Positions 27,601 to 35,211 of a stretch of DNA of 60,632 nt are shown here, piece by piece. The stretch is from Lachnospiraceae bacterium (GTDB taxonomy: Bacteria > Bacillota > Clostridia > Lachnospirales > Lachnospiraceae), in contig BLLW01000018.1 in NCBI GenBank assembly GCA_011959285.1, positions 1 to 60,632 of the forward strand. The letters are read 5' to 3'. Numbering within the stretch: the first letter of the stretch is position 1; every line of letters begins with the position of its first letter. The notes below the pieces were generated by a model that ran no database searches, was not told the DNA's origin, and worked only from the letters and a program-made list of their open reading frames with translations. Both the position numbers and the translations under genes were made by a program.

Positions 27601-28227
27601 ATGAAGAGAAAATTGATGCTTATGGTTCTTGCGGCGTTTTTATTGACAGGATGCGCAAGGGAGGCAGTCACAGTTGCGGAAATCCAGTCGGAAGACGGGG
27701 AGAGCGTGGAGTACATAGAAATGCAGGAATTTGAACTGAAAGAGCAGGAGGAGAGCACAGGAGAAAAGGTGCGTTACTGCGCGGTGATGATTCCGGCAGG
27801 ATATCATGAATCTGAAGACATACAAGGGATGTATGTGCATGAAAGAAATCCCCTTGATGCTTCCAACATCTATTATACGGTTTCGGAGGGCAATGAAGAA
27901 GGAATGGTATCCGGCATGCTCACCAAAGAGGCTTACCAGGAGACGATGGAGAAGGCATACCAAGAGGCGGGTATGGAGGTTGCGCTTAATATTGATTCCT
28001 TTGAAAAAATTGATATGGAAGGGATTCCAGGCTATAAGATACGAAGTTCTTACGCAGTGGCGGATGGAGAGGAGATTGAGCAGCTTGCCTACCTGATTCT
28101 TGCGGAGGACACTTATACGATTACCTATAGCCAAATGTGGGATGATGAACTGATGGCAGACTTTGAGATTTCCGACGGAGAGATTCGGTTAGTCAGGGAA
28201 GAGAAGGTCAGCCTTGCAAAAGAGTAA
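27601..28227 (+). CDS. Lipoprotein of unknown function
   Basis: A 208-residue predicted lipoprotein with lipobox LLTGC (cleavage before Cys 18). The mature part is acidic and beta-rich, with no recognised family. An AGGGAAAT tract precedes the ATG. Confidence 0.75.
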   Translation: MKRKLMLMVLAAFLLTGCAREAVTVAEIQSEDGESVEYIEMQEFELKEQEESTGEKVRYCAVMIPAGYHESEDIQGMYVHERNPLDASNIYYTVSEGNEEGMVSGMLTKEAYQETMEKAYQEAGMEVALNIDSFEKIDMEGIPGYKIRSSYAVADGEEIEQLAYLILAEDTYTITYSQMWDDELMADFEISDGEIRLVREEKVSLAKE

Positions 28228-28242
28228 TAAATAAAAAAGATA

Positions 28243-28271
28243 TTGACATTTCAAAGGATAGATGGTAAGCT
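28243..28271 (+). promoter_or_regulatory. Promoter of the infC-rpmI-rplT operon
   Basis: TTGACA at 28243-28248 and a weaker TAAGCT at 28266-28271, spacer 17 bp. Confidence 0.6.
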
Positions 28272-28289
28272 AATTAAGCATGCGGTAAA

Positions 28290-28432
28290 TGCATATACAT
28301 CAAAGCAGAGTATCCACTCTCACCCTGCGGCAGGTAGCTTGCAGGCGTTCATAATCTGGCAGTTCCGTTTGAATTTGCGGATGCCGGCTGTTGTGAGGTT
28401 TTGTGGATAGTTATGCTATCCACTTTTTTTAT
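28290..28432 (+). promoter_or_regulatory. infC leader with attenuator
   Basis: A structured leader ends in GTGGATAG (28403-28410) pairing with CTATCCAC (28416-28423), followed by seven T. A terminator placed before infC is the arrangement of the L20-controlled leaders of Firmicutes, where L20 represses the operon. The L20-binding fold itself was not verified. Confidence 0.7.
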
Positions 28433-28495
28433 CAAAATAAGGATGACTGCCGGGCAGCATCCGATGCTGAGTCATTATGTAGGGAGGATACAGTC

Positions 28496-29002
28496 ATTAG
28501 CGAATTATTCATTAACGAACAGATCAGAGACAAGGAAGTACGTGTCGTTGGAGAAAACGGCGAACAGTTGGGAATCATGTCTTCAAGAGAAGCATTGCAG
28601 ATGGCAGAGGAGGCAGGCGTAGATCTGGTAAAGATTGCACCCACAGCAAAGCCGCCTGTGTGTAAGCTTGTGGATTACGGAAAATTCAAGTATGAACAGA
28701 CCCGTAAGGAGAAGGAAGCTAGGAAAAAGCAGAGAGTTATTGAAGTGAAAGAAATCCGCTTATCTCCTAATATTGATACCAATGATCTCAACACCAAGAT
28801 GAATGCGGCAAGGAAATTTATCTCTAAGGGGGACAGAGTGAAGATTACGCTCAGATTCCGCGGACGCGAAATGGCACATATGGCAAACAGTAAACATATT
28901 CTTGACGATTTTGCCAAGGCGCTTTCCGACATATGTGTGGTGGAAAAGGCTCCCAAAGTGGAAGGCAGAAGTATGACAATGTTTTTAACTGAAAAGCGTT
29001 AG
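28496..29002 (+). CDS. infC: Translation initiation factor IF-3, AUU start
   Basis: A 168-residue IF-3: N-domain (ISELFINEQIRDKEVRVVGE...), linker, and C-domain with IRLSPNIDTNDL and KITLRFRGREMAH. The only start agreeing with the family N-terminus is ATT at 28496, with GGGAGGA at 28482-28488 seven bases upstream. No ATG, GTG or TTG suits the site. IF-3 discriminates against AUU, so this start gives autoregulation, as known in E. coli. Confidence 0.93.
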   Translation: MSELFINEQIRDKEVRVVGENGEQLGIMSSREALQMAEEAGVDLVKIAPTAKPPVCKLVDYGKFKYEQTRKEKEARKKQRVIEVKEIRLSPNIDTNDLNTKMNAARKFISKGDRVKITLRFRGREMAHMANSKHILDDFAKALSDICVVEKAPKVEGRSMTMFLTEKR

Positions 29003-29077
29003 CCTGCCAGTTAAAATAGATGACAGGGACATGCCCTGTCGGCAGAAATAAAAATGAATATACAGGAGGAATCAGTT

Positions 29078-29275
29078 ATGCCCAAAATGAAAACAAGCAG
29101 AGCTGCTGCAAAGCGCTTTAAAGCTACAGGAACAGGTAAATTAAAAAGAAGCAAAGCTTACAAGAGCCATATCTTAACCAAGAAGACTACCAAGAGAAAA
29201 AGAAATTTAAGGCAGTCTGCAATTACAGACAAGACCAACGTTAAGAACATGAAGAAGATTTTACCTTATTTATAA
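29078..29275 (+). CDS. rpmI: Ribosomal protein bL35
   Basis: A 65-residue basic protein beginning [15 protein letters not shown], full length for L35. CAGGAGGAATC precedes the ATG; an in-frame ATG at 29054 would add eight non-family residues. Second gene of infC-rpmI-rplT. Confidence 0.97.
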   Translation: MPKMKTSRAAAKRFKATGTGKLKRSKAYKSHILTKKTTKRKRNLRQSAITDKTNVKNMKKILPYL

Positions 29276-29321
29276 AATCGTTGTAAGGTGCATTTAAAAG
29301 TCGTAAGGAGGATTATAAGAA

Positions 29322-29678
29322 ATGGCAAGAATAAAAGGCGGAATGAACGCCAAGAAAAAACACAATAGAGTATTGAAACTTGCAAAGGGCTACAGAGGAG
29401 CCAGAAGCAAACAGTATAGGATCGCAAAGCAGTCCGTTATGAGAGCTTTGACTTCCGCTTATGCAGGGCGTAAGCAGAAGAAGCGTCAGTTCAGACAGCT
29501 CTGGATCGCACGTATCAATGCGGCAGCAAGAATGAACGGTTTATCTTATAGCAAGTTCATGCATGGACTGAAACTTGCAGAGGTTGATATCAACAGAAAG
29601 ATGCTTGCAGAACTTGCAGTAAATGATGCAGAAGGATTTAAGACTTTAGCAGAGCTTGCAAAGAGCAAAATCGCATAA
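29322..29678 (+). CDS. rplT: Ribosomal protein bL20
   Basis: A 118-residue basic protein with [20 protein letters not shown] and the [13 protein letters not shown] segment, full length. It binds 23S rRNA early in assembly and in Firmicutes represses its own operon through the leader. AAGGAGG precedes the ATG. Confidence 0.97.
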   Translation: MARIKGGMNAKKKHNRVLKLAKGYRGARSKQYRIAKQSVMRALTSAYAGRKQKKRQFRQLWIARINAAARMNGLSYSKFMHGLKLAEVDINRKMLAELAVNDAEGFKTLAELAKSKIA

Positions 29679-29687
29679 ATACAAACG

Positions 29688-29722
29688 AAAGACCTTATTT
29701 AAACGGATAAGGTCTTTTTTTT
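29688..29722 (+). terminator. Terminator of infC-rpmI-rplT
   Basis: AAAGACCTTAT at 29688-29698 pairs with ATAAGGTCTTT at 29707-29717, followed by a T-tract. Confidence 0.9.
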
Positions 29723-29747
29723 CTATCATATATTGGAAAGGAGCAAT

Positions 29748-31256
29748 ATGAGAGCGCTTAATAATCTGGAACCCAAGGATGTTTTTTACTTTTTTGAGGA
29801 GATATGCCGGATTCCCCATGGTTCGGGAAATACAGGAATGATAAGTGATTATCTGGTACAATTTGCGAAGGAAAGAAATCTTGTGCATTTCAGGGATGAA
29901 GCAGGCAATGTGATCATCATCAAAGAGGCTTCAGAAGGATATTCGGATCACCCTGCTGTGATGCTTCAGGGGCATATGGATATGGTGGCGGTAAAGAAGC
30001 CGGAATGCCCAATCGATATGGAAAAGGATGGTCTGAAGCTGGTGGTAGACAAGGATAGATTGATGGCGGAAGGGACCAGCTTGGGCGGTGATGACGGAAT
30101 CGCGATTGCTTATGGGCTGGCGCTTCTTGACGGCGCCTATGCGCATCCTAAGATAGAGCTTGTCATCACGGTGGATGAAGAAGTGGGAATGGACGGCGCA
30201 CGTGCCCTAGATGTATCGCCGCTTACGGCAAAGCGGATGATCAATCTGGATTCGGAGGAAGAGGGAATCTTTCTTTCCGGGTGTGCAGGAGGCGCCAGAG
30301 TAAATTTCTATCTAGACTATGAGAAGAAGCTAAGGCAGGGGATTCTTTGTGAGGTCAGTATCAATGGGCTTAAGGGAGGACATTCCGGAGAGGAAATCAA
30401 TAAAGAGCGGGGCAATGCCATCTGCTTTTTAGGGCGGGTGCTGGCAAAACTTTCCGGGAAGCTGGATATCTGTATCTGCAGTCTTTGGGGAGGCGTTGCA
30501 GACAATGCCATTCCGGTCTTGGCTAAGGCACAGATTCTCCTTACAGGGTATGAAAATGGAAGCAGCAGGCAGAAGGTCATGCGGGGCGAATTTTCCCAAC
30601 AGGAATGCCTGACGCTTTTTAGACATATGTGTGAAAAACTTGACCGGGAGCTGAAGCAGGAACTGGACCAAAAGGACGGAGCGGTCTATATTCAGGCGAA
30701 TACCATAGATATTTCCGAAAGTATAAAAGAGGAGAATGCAATCGAGGAGCAGGAGAGCGAAAGAATCATCCGCTTTTTGAATGTGCTTCCCCATGGTGTG
30801 CTTTCCATGAGCGCCGCGATGCCGGGGCTGGTGGAGACTTCTTTGAATCCGGGACTTTTGCGAATGGATGGAAGTGAAGTGAGCATAGGGGTATCTGTGC
30901 GCAGTTCCATAGACAGTGCAAAAAAGGCGCTAATCGGGCAGCTTCAGAGCATGGCAGGATTAGCCGGGGCAAAAACGGATGTGACAGGCGAATATCCGGG
31001 ATGGATGTACCGGAAGGATTCGCTTCTGCGTGATAAGATGCTGGAAATATATAGAAAAATGTATTATGAAGAGCCTACAGTGAGGGCGATTCATGCAGGA
31101 GTGGAATGCGGGCTGTTTGTGAGCAAGATGCCGGATCTTGACTGTGTGTCCATTGGACCGAATATGCAGAATATTCATACCACGGAGGAGGAACTTAGCA
31201 TTTCATCTACCCAGAGGGTGTGGAATTATCTGTTGGAACTTTTAAAGACGCTGTAG
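29748..31256 (+). CDS. pepD: Aminoacyl-histidine dipeptidase (M20C)
   Basis: A 502-residue cytoplasmic dizinc dipeptidase. H76 and D78 in LQGHMDMV, D115 in LGGDDGIA and the catalytic/ligand acidic pair in TVDEEVGMDGA (E144/E145) are present, with the later HAGVECG segment near the C-terminus. The start at 29748 is served by GAAAGGAGC; an upstream TTG at 29733 is not. It cleaves Xaa-His and other dipeptides for peptide use. Confidence 0.92.
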   Translation: MRALNNLEPKDVFYFFEEICRIPHGSGNTGMISDYLVQFAKERNLVHFRDEAGNVIIIKEASEGYSDHPAVMLQGHMDMVAVKKPECPIDMEKDGLKLVVDKDRLMAEGTSLGGDDGIAIAYGLALLDGAYAHPKIELVITVDEEVGMDGARALDVSPLTAKRMINLDSEEEGIFLSGCAGGARVNFYLDYEKKLRQGILCEVSINGLKGGHSGEEINKERGNAICFLGRVLAKLSGKLDICICSLWGGVADNAIPVLAKAQILLTGYENGSSRQKVMRGEFSQQECLTLFRHMCEKLDRELKQELDQKDGAVYIQANTIDISESIKEENAIEEQESERIIRFLNVLPHGVLSMSAAMPGLVETSLNPGLLRMDGSEVSIGVSVRSSIDSAKKALIGQLQSMAGLAGAKTDVTGEYPGWMYRKDSLLRDKMLEIYRKMYYEEPTVRAIHAGVECGLFVSKMPDLDCVSIGPNMQNIHTTEEELSISSTQRVWNYLLELLKTL

Positions 31257-31277
31257 AAGGAAGCAAAGGAGAGGACA

Positions 31278-32477
31278 ATGAATTTAAATCAAAAGAACAT
31301 AAGAAAAATACGTGGGCTGATTTTATTTGCAGCGGTGGTGATTCTTGCATTGATGAAATTTGACCTGCTTTGCAGCGCCGCATTTTTTATTATTCAAATT
31401 CTGAGACCATTTATGGTGGGAGGCATGATTGCCTTTGTAATCAATATTCCCATGCGCTTTTTTGAGACAAAGCTTTTGAAAGGGGAAAGAATCAAGAACA
31501 GAAAAAATGACTATCTAAAAAAAGGAAGAAGAGGATTAAGTATCGCACTCTCTTTTCTGGTAGTCATTCTTGTGATCACGCTGGTAGCAGTTACCGTCAT
31601 TCCCCAGCTTGTGGCAACGATTAAGGTGCTTACCGATGAGATTCCGGTTTTTTGGGGAAATGTGATTAAGGAGCTGGAGGTTTTGTTTGCGGCGAACCCG
31701 GAACTGATCCAGGTGCTCAACGACTTTGAAACGATGGAAATTGACTGGCAGAAGATTATGAGTACAGTGATTGAATTTCTGCGCAATGGGATGAGCGACA
31801 TGCTTTCATCCACTTTTTCGGTTGCCAGCAGCATTATAAGCAGCACGGTTAACTTCTTTATTGCACTGGTCTTTTCCATCTATATTTTGGCACAGAAGGA
31901 GAAACTGGGGGATCAGTTTACAAGGTTTCTGAAAGCATATACAAGCCCGAAGATCTATAAGAATGTTCTGAAGGTGTGCGGGCTTTTACACACGAATTTC
32001 AGCCATTTCATTACAGGACAGTGCACAGAGGCTGTGATTCTGGGGCTGATGTTCGTGATCACCATGACACTTTTTAGATTCGATTATGCAGTGATGATCG
32101 GCGTACTGATTGCATTTACGGCTTTAATTCCTATTGTGGGTGCGTTTATCGGATGCTTTATCGGCGCCTTCCTTATGCTGGTGGACGATCCGGTAAGGGC
32201 GTTCTGGTTCGTAATTTTGTTTGTTGTGCTGCAGCAGATAGAAGGAAACTTGATTTATCCTCATGTGGTAGGCAATTCGGTGGGACTGCCTTCAATATGG
32301 GTGCTGGCGGCGGTTACCATTGGCGGCAGCCTTATGGGAGTTTTCGGGATGCTGGTCTTCATTCCCCTTCTGTCAACGGTGTATATGCTGCTTAGGGAGG
32401 ACGTGAATAAAAAGAATAAAACAATACCTGTGTTAAAAGAGCCGGAACCGGAAGAAAAACAGAAAAGTTCACAATAA
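31278..32477 (+). CDS. AI-2E family transporter
   Basis: A 399-residue polytopic membrane protein: two N-terminal helices, a large soluble middle region (about 100-200) and a C-terminal block with GQCTEAVILGLMF, TALIPIVGAFIG and QQIEGNLIYPHVVG, the family hallmarks. Members act as quorum-signal exporters or, in other lineages, as ion antiporters; substrate not predictable. AAAGGAGAGG precedes the ATG. It follows pepD by 21 bp. Confidence 0.88.
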   Translation: MNLNQKNIRKIRGLILFAAVVILALMKFDLLCSAAFFIIQILRPFMVGGMIAFVINIPMRFFETKLLKGERIKNRKNDYLKKGRRGLSIALSFLVVILVITLVAVTVIPQLVATIKVLTDEIPVFWGNVIKELEVLFAANPELIQVLNDFETMEIDWQKIMSTVIEFLRNGMSDMLSSTFSVASSIISSTVNFFIALVFSIYILAQKEKLGDQFTRFLKAYTSPKIYKNVLKVCGLLHTNFSHFITGQCTEAVILGLMFVITMTLFRFDYAVMIGVLIAFTALIPIVGAFIGCFIGAFLMLVDDPVRAFWFVILFVVLQQIEGNLIYPHVVGNSVGLPSIWVLAAVTIGGSLMGVFGMLVFIPLLSTVYMLLREDVNKKNKTIPVLKEPEPEEKQKSSQ

Positions 32478-32582
32478 CCGAAAGTGGGTGTGGCAAAAGC
32501 ATCAAAGTACATGATTTTGCTGCACCCCTCCAAGTGATTTGTATAATTGAATTATTATCTTTCTTAAATTTAAAAAAAGTAC

Positions 32583-32611
32583 TTGATTTTATTTCTCATA
32601 GCATATATAAT
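32583..32611 (+). promoter_or_regulatory. tRNA promoter
   Basis: TTGATT at 32583-32588 and TATAAT at 32606-32611, spacer 17 bp, ending 13 bp before the tRNA. The stretch 32478-32582 holds only the imperfect hairpin GGGTGTGGCAAAA/TTTTGCTGCACCC, probably the end of the transporter transcript. Confidence 0.75.
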
Positions 32612-32624
32612 ATAACTTGCGTTT

Positions 32625-32697
32625 CGGGGTGTGGCTCAGGTGGTAGAGCGCTACTTTAGGGAAGTAGAGGCCGCAAGTTCAAGTCTTGTCACTCCGA
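32625..32697 (+). tRNA. tRNA-Pro, anticodon AGG
   Basis: A 73-nt cloverleaf. Acceptor CGGGGTG pairs with CACTCCG (one G-T). D-arm GCTC/GAGC has loop AGGTGGTA. Anticodon arm CTACT/AGTAG has loop TTAGGGA, giving anticodon AGG. The T-arm is GCAAG/CTTGT with TTCAAGT. The C1-G72 pair with A73 and the GG at 35-36 are proline identity features. CCA is not encoded. AGG is an uncommon bacterial proline anticodon. Confidence 0.9.
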
Positions 32698-32707
32698 TTC
32701 CTTAAAG

Positions 32708-32749
32708 AATTGATAAATGCTGATTAAGTTGGCATTTATCAATTTTTTT
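32708..32749 (+). terminator. Terminator after the tRNA
   Basis: AATTGATAAATGC at 32708-32720 pairs with GCATTTATCAATT at 32732-32744, followed by T residues. Confidence 0.9.
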
Positions 32750-32750
32750 A

Positions 32751-32786
32751 TTACGATAAGCCGGCTCACAAAGCGTGGCGGCGTTC
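32751..32786 (+). repeat. Dispersed repeat, copy 2
   Basis: 32 of 36 bases match 23338-23373. Here the unit continues into an imperfect inverted repeat (CTCACAAAGCG...CGCTTCGTGAG, to about 32818). Confidence 0.6.
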
Positions 32787-32850
32787 AACATTTTTGTCCG
32801 CCAGTCGCTTCGTGAGGGACGTATTCCCTTTGATATTTCCCTAAACCAGC

Positions 32851-33048
32851 CTAACAGCGAGACGCTTGCCGCCATGCTGGAGGCAGAAAGATTTGCTCCA
32901 TGTCTATATGATATCCTCTTTTGACAAGACGAAGTAAAAGCAATCCCTCCTGCTTTTCTAAGAAATTTTGGGCTTCATGCATGAGCGCTTCAAATTTTTC
33001 CACCTTTTGCGGTTTAACTTGATAAATACATATTTCAGTAAATGTCAT
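32851..33048 (-). pseudogene. Truncated antibiotic-monooxygenase-like (ABM fold) gene
   Basis: A 65-residue minus-strand frame with a good ribosome site (AAGGAGGACG) and a start MTFTEICIYQVKPQKVEKFE like ABM-domain proteins. The family pattern ends near HIDMEQI, after which unrelated residues lead to a stop beside the dispersed repeat. Probably a 3'-truncated gene. Confidence 0.5.
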
Positions 33049-33182
33049 ATGAACGTCCTCCTTTTTAACGCTATTTCACCATGTTTTTTAGTATTTGTCA
33101 TTGCAATTACAGCAGTTCTGGTTCAGGCGCTCTGAACTGGAACTTGCAGCATGCTAGAAGACAGAAAATGAAAAGGAACTTG

Positions 33183-33211
33183 TTGTAAGCGGCAAATAAT
33201 TATTTTATAAT
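33183..33211 (+). promoter_or_regulatory. Promoter of the nitrilase-family gene
   Basis: TTGTAA at 33183-33188 and TATAAT at 33206-33211, spacer 17 bp. Confidence 0.6.
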
Positions 33212-33279
33212 CAAGTCATAATCGTTAGTTTGGGTGGGTAGACACATGTGGCGAGTCATATAAAAATTGAGGTGAATTA

Positions 33280-34050
33280 ATGAAAATAGGTGCATATCAA
33301 TTTGCTGTCTCAGGTAATATAAATCATAATATGGAAATAATCAAAAAAGCGATTATACAGGCATCCAGGGAGGGCGTCAGGCTGTTAGTATTTCCGGAAT
33401 GTGCATTAACCGGATATCCGCCCCGCGATATGGACAAGGCTTCTTTGGCCGATTTTGATGAGTTGTCCCTTGCATATGCGGAATTACAAAGAATGGCGGC
33501 TGATTACGCGATCTGCCTGATTGTTGGAACAATCACTGGGGAAAATGGCGTGCATTACAATAGTGCCATTTTCTTTTCGCCTCATCAAGACAAAAGGATC
33601 TATCATAAAAGAGCTTTATGGGGATGGGATAGGGATAATTTTAATATAGGAAATGAAGATGGAATTTTTGAGATAGATGGATTAAAGGTTGGAGTCAGAA
33701 TATGTTTTGAAGTCAGGTTCCCCGAGTTTTTCAGAGAATTATATAAGTCCCAGACGGATTTAAATATTATTTTATTTTATGATGTTTCAGACTGTGATGA
33801 TGTAGATAGGTATGAACTGATAAAAGCGCATATCAGAACCAGAGCCGTTGAAAATGTTACATATACATTAACTGTAAATTCAATTTACCCATATCAGACG
33901 GCGCCCACCGCGTTCTATGACAAATCCGGTTATCCATTAATGGAACTTAAACGTAATGAAGAAAAGCTGCTTATTTTTGACTGGAAAAATGAGCAGGCAG
34001 ATTTTGGGGAACAGGGGCGAAAAGAAATTTCTGATTGGCTAAGCTGCTGA
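33280..34050 (+). CDS. Carbon-nitrogen hydrolase (nitrilase superfamily)
   Basis: A 256-residue cytoplasmic amidase-type enzyme with the complete E-K-C triad: E40 in VFPECALTGYPP, K110 in IYHKRALWGWD and C142 in VRICFEVRFPE. The family hydrolyses amide or nitrile C-N bonds; the substrate cannot be told. GAGGTGAAT precedes the ATG. Confidence 0.88.
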   Translation: MKIGAYQFAVSGNINHNMEIIKKAIIQASREGVRLLVFPECALTGYPPRDMDKASLADFDELSLAYAELQRMAADYAICLIVGTITGENGVHYNSAIFFSPHQDKRIYHKRALWGWDRDNFNIGNEDGIFEIDGLKVGVRICFEVRFPEFFRELYKSQTDLNIILFYDVSDCDDVDRYELIKAHIRTRAVENVTYTLTVNSIYPYQTAPTAFYDKSGYPLMELKRNEEKLLIFDWKNEQADFGEQGRKEISDWLSC

Positions 34051-34068
34051 TAAGTAAGCGGTATTTTG

Positions 34069-34103
34069 ACAAATCCTGTTGCATAGGGAAGGATTTTGTT
34101 ATA
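34069..34103 (+). terminator. Hairpin after the nitrilase-family gene
   Basis: ACAAATCCT pairs with AGGATTTTGT across a 12-nt loop, followed by TATAAAA. Confidence 0.5.
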
Positions 34104-34144
34104 AAATACTGTATAATAAATGACGAATTATGAGGGGAATGATT

Positions 34145-34846
34145 ATGTGGATGAGAAGTGAATTGAAGGAACATGCAAAGCGTGTTTTAAAACTGAATTA
34201 TTGGTGGGTGATTGCTGCCTTAGTAATTTTTATGTTTGTAAGAGAAGGAGCCGGCTCGGTTTCTTTTTTCAGTGTATCCGTATCTAATGAAGATATGCTT
34301 GACAGTTATCTGAAAGGCTCCATGATGTTGCGGGCTTTTTTTGTGACCGCCGCTTCCATGGCGACTCTGTTGAACATTGCAGTTTCCACAGCGCTGTGGT
34401 GCCTTGTCGTAAATCCGCTGATGGTGGGAATACAGCGATTTTTGGTAAAATCCTGCCGGGGGAGGGTAATTCTTGGAGAGATTATGTCCGGTTTTTCAAG
34501 GTCTTACAAAAATATAGTTAAAATCATGTTTTTCAGAAATCTATTCACATTTTTATGGTATATGCTGTTCGTGATTCCCGGCATAATCAAAGCCTATGAA
34601 TACAGGATGATACCGTTTATCCTTGCTGAAAATCCCGATATCAAGATGGAAGATGCATTTGCTTTAAGCAAAAGAATGATGGATAACGAAAAGCTAAACG
34701 CCTTTGTATTGGATATTTCCTTTATAGGCTGGATGATTCTCGGAGCGTTGTCCTGTGGCATTTTTCATATATTCTATGTAAATCCTTATTACCAACTGAC
34801 AAACGCTGAACTTTATCTGGTCTTAAAACAAAAAATAAGCAGATAA
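34145..34846 (+). CDS. DUF975 family membrane protein
   Basis: A 233-residue membrane protein starting MWMRSELKEHAKRVLKLNYW, typical of DUF975, with about four or five helices and a conserved FLWYMLFVIPGIIKAYEY segment. The ATG at 34145 is preferred because GAGGGG lies 7 bp upstream. Function unknown. Confidence 0.8.
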   Translation: MWMRSELKEHAKRVLKLNYWWVIAALVIFMFVREGAGSVSFFSVSVSNEDMLDSYLKGSMMLRAFFVTAASMATLLNIAVSTALWCLVVNPLMVGIQRFLVKSCRGRVILGEIMSGFSRSYKNIVKIMFFRNLFTFLWYMLFVIPGIIKAYEYRMIPFILAENPDIKMEDAFALSKRMMDNEKLNAFVLDISFIGWMILGALSCGIFHIFYVNPYYQLTNAELYLVLKQKISR

Positions 34847-34861
34847 AAATTGAAAAAACAG

Positions 34862-34890
34862 TTGACATTTTTTTACAGCTGCTATATACT
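34862..34890 (+). promoter_or_regulatory. Promoter of the fatty-acid synthesis operon
   Basis: TTGACA at 34862-34867 and TATACT at 34885-34890 with a 17-bp spacer. The first FabT-type operator begins on the last base of the -10 box. Confidence 0.88.
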
Positions 34891-34950
34891 TTGACCGTCA
34901 AATAGTTTGATAATCAAAATATTTGACGGTCAAAATGTTTGAATGTCAAA
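34890..34950 (+). promoter_or_regulatory. Array of four FabT-type operators
   Basis: Four 13-bp sites of the form TTTGAnnnTCAAA begin at 34890, 34906, 34922 and 34938, an exact 16-bp pitch. The second, TTTGATAATCAAA, is close to the streptococcal FabT site (TTTGATTATCAAA). Sites 1 and 3 are exact reverse complements, so 34890-34934 is also a near-perfect 45-bp inverted repeat. The array covers the transcription start and early leader, a position suited to repression. Confidence 0.85.
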
Positions 34951-34980
34951 TAAATCAAAAGGGAAAAAAGGAGAAAAAAT

Positions 34981-35211
34981 ATGTTTGAAAAAGTAGTGAA
35001 AATCATCAAAGAGCAGCTGAATATGGAAAATGCAGAAATCAAAATGGAAACTTCATTCAAGGAAGATCTTGATGTGGACTCATTGGATCTGTTTGAACTT
35101 GTGATGGCATTAGAGGAAGAATATGATATTGAGATTCCTTCTGAGGATCTTGAGCAGCTCACCACGGTAGGTGCGGTGGTTGATTACTTGAAAAACAAAG
35201 GGGCAGAATAA
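34981..35211 (+). CDS. acpP: Acyl carrier protein
   Basis: A 76-residue acidic helical protein with the phosphopantetheine attachment Ser34 in [10 protein letters not shown]. It carries the growing acyl chain. AAAAAGGAGAA precedes the ATG. Its TAA overlaps the fabK ATG (TAATG). Confidence 0.96.
   Translation: MFEKVVKIIKEQLNMENAEIKMETSFKEDLDVDSLDLFELVMALEEEYDIEIPSEDLEQLTTVGAVVDYLKNKGAE

Noticed and set aside
32485-32527. Strong terminator after the AI-2E transporter
   Set aside because: The hairpin GGGTGTGGCAAAA/TTTTGCTGCACCC has mismatches and no T-tract, so it is only mentioned with the tRNA promoter.
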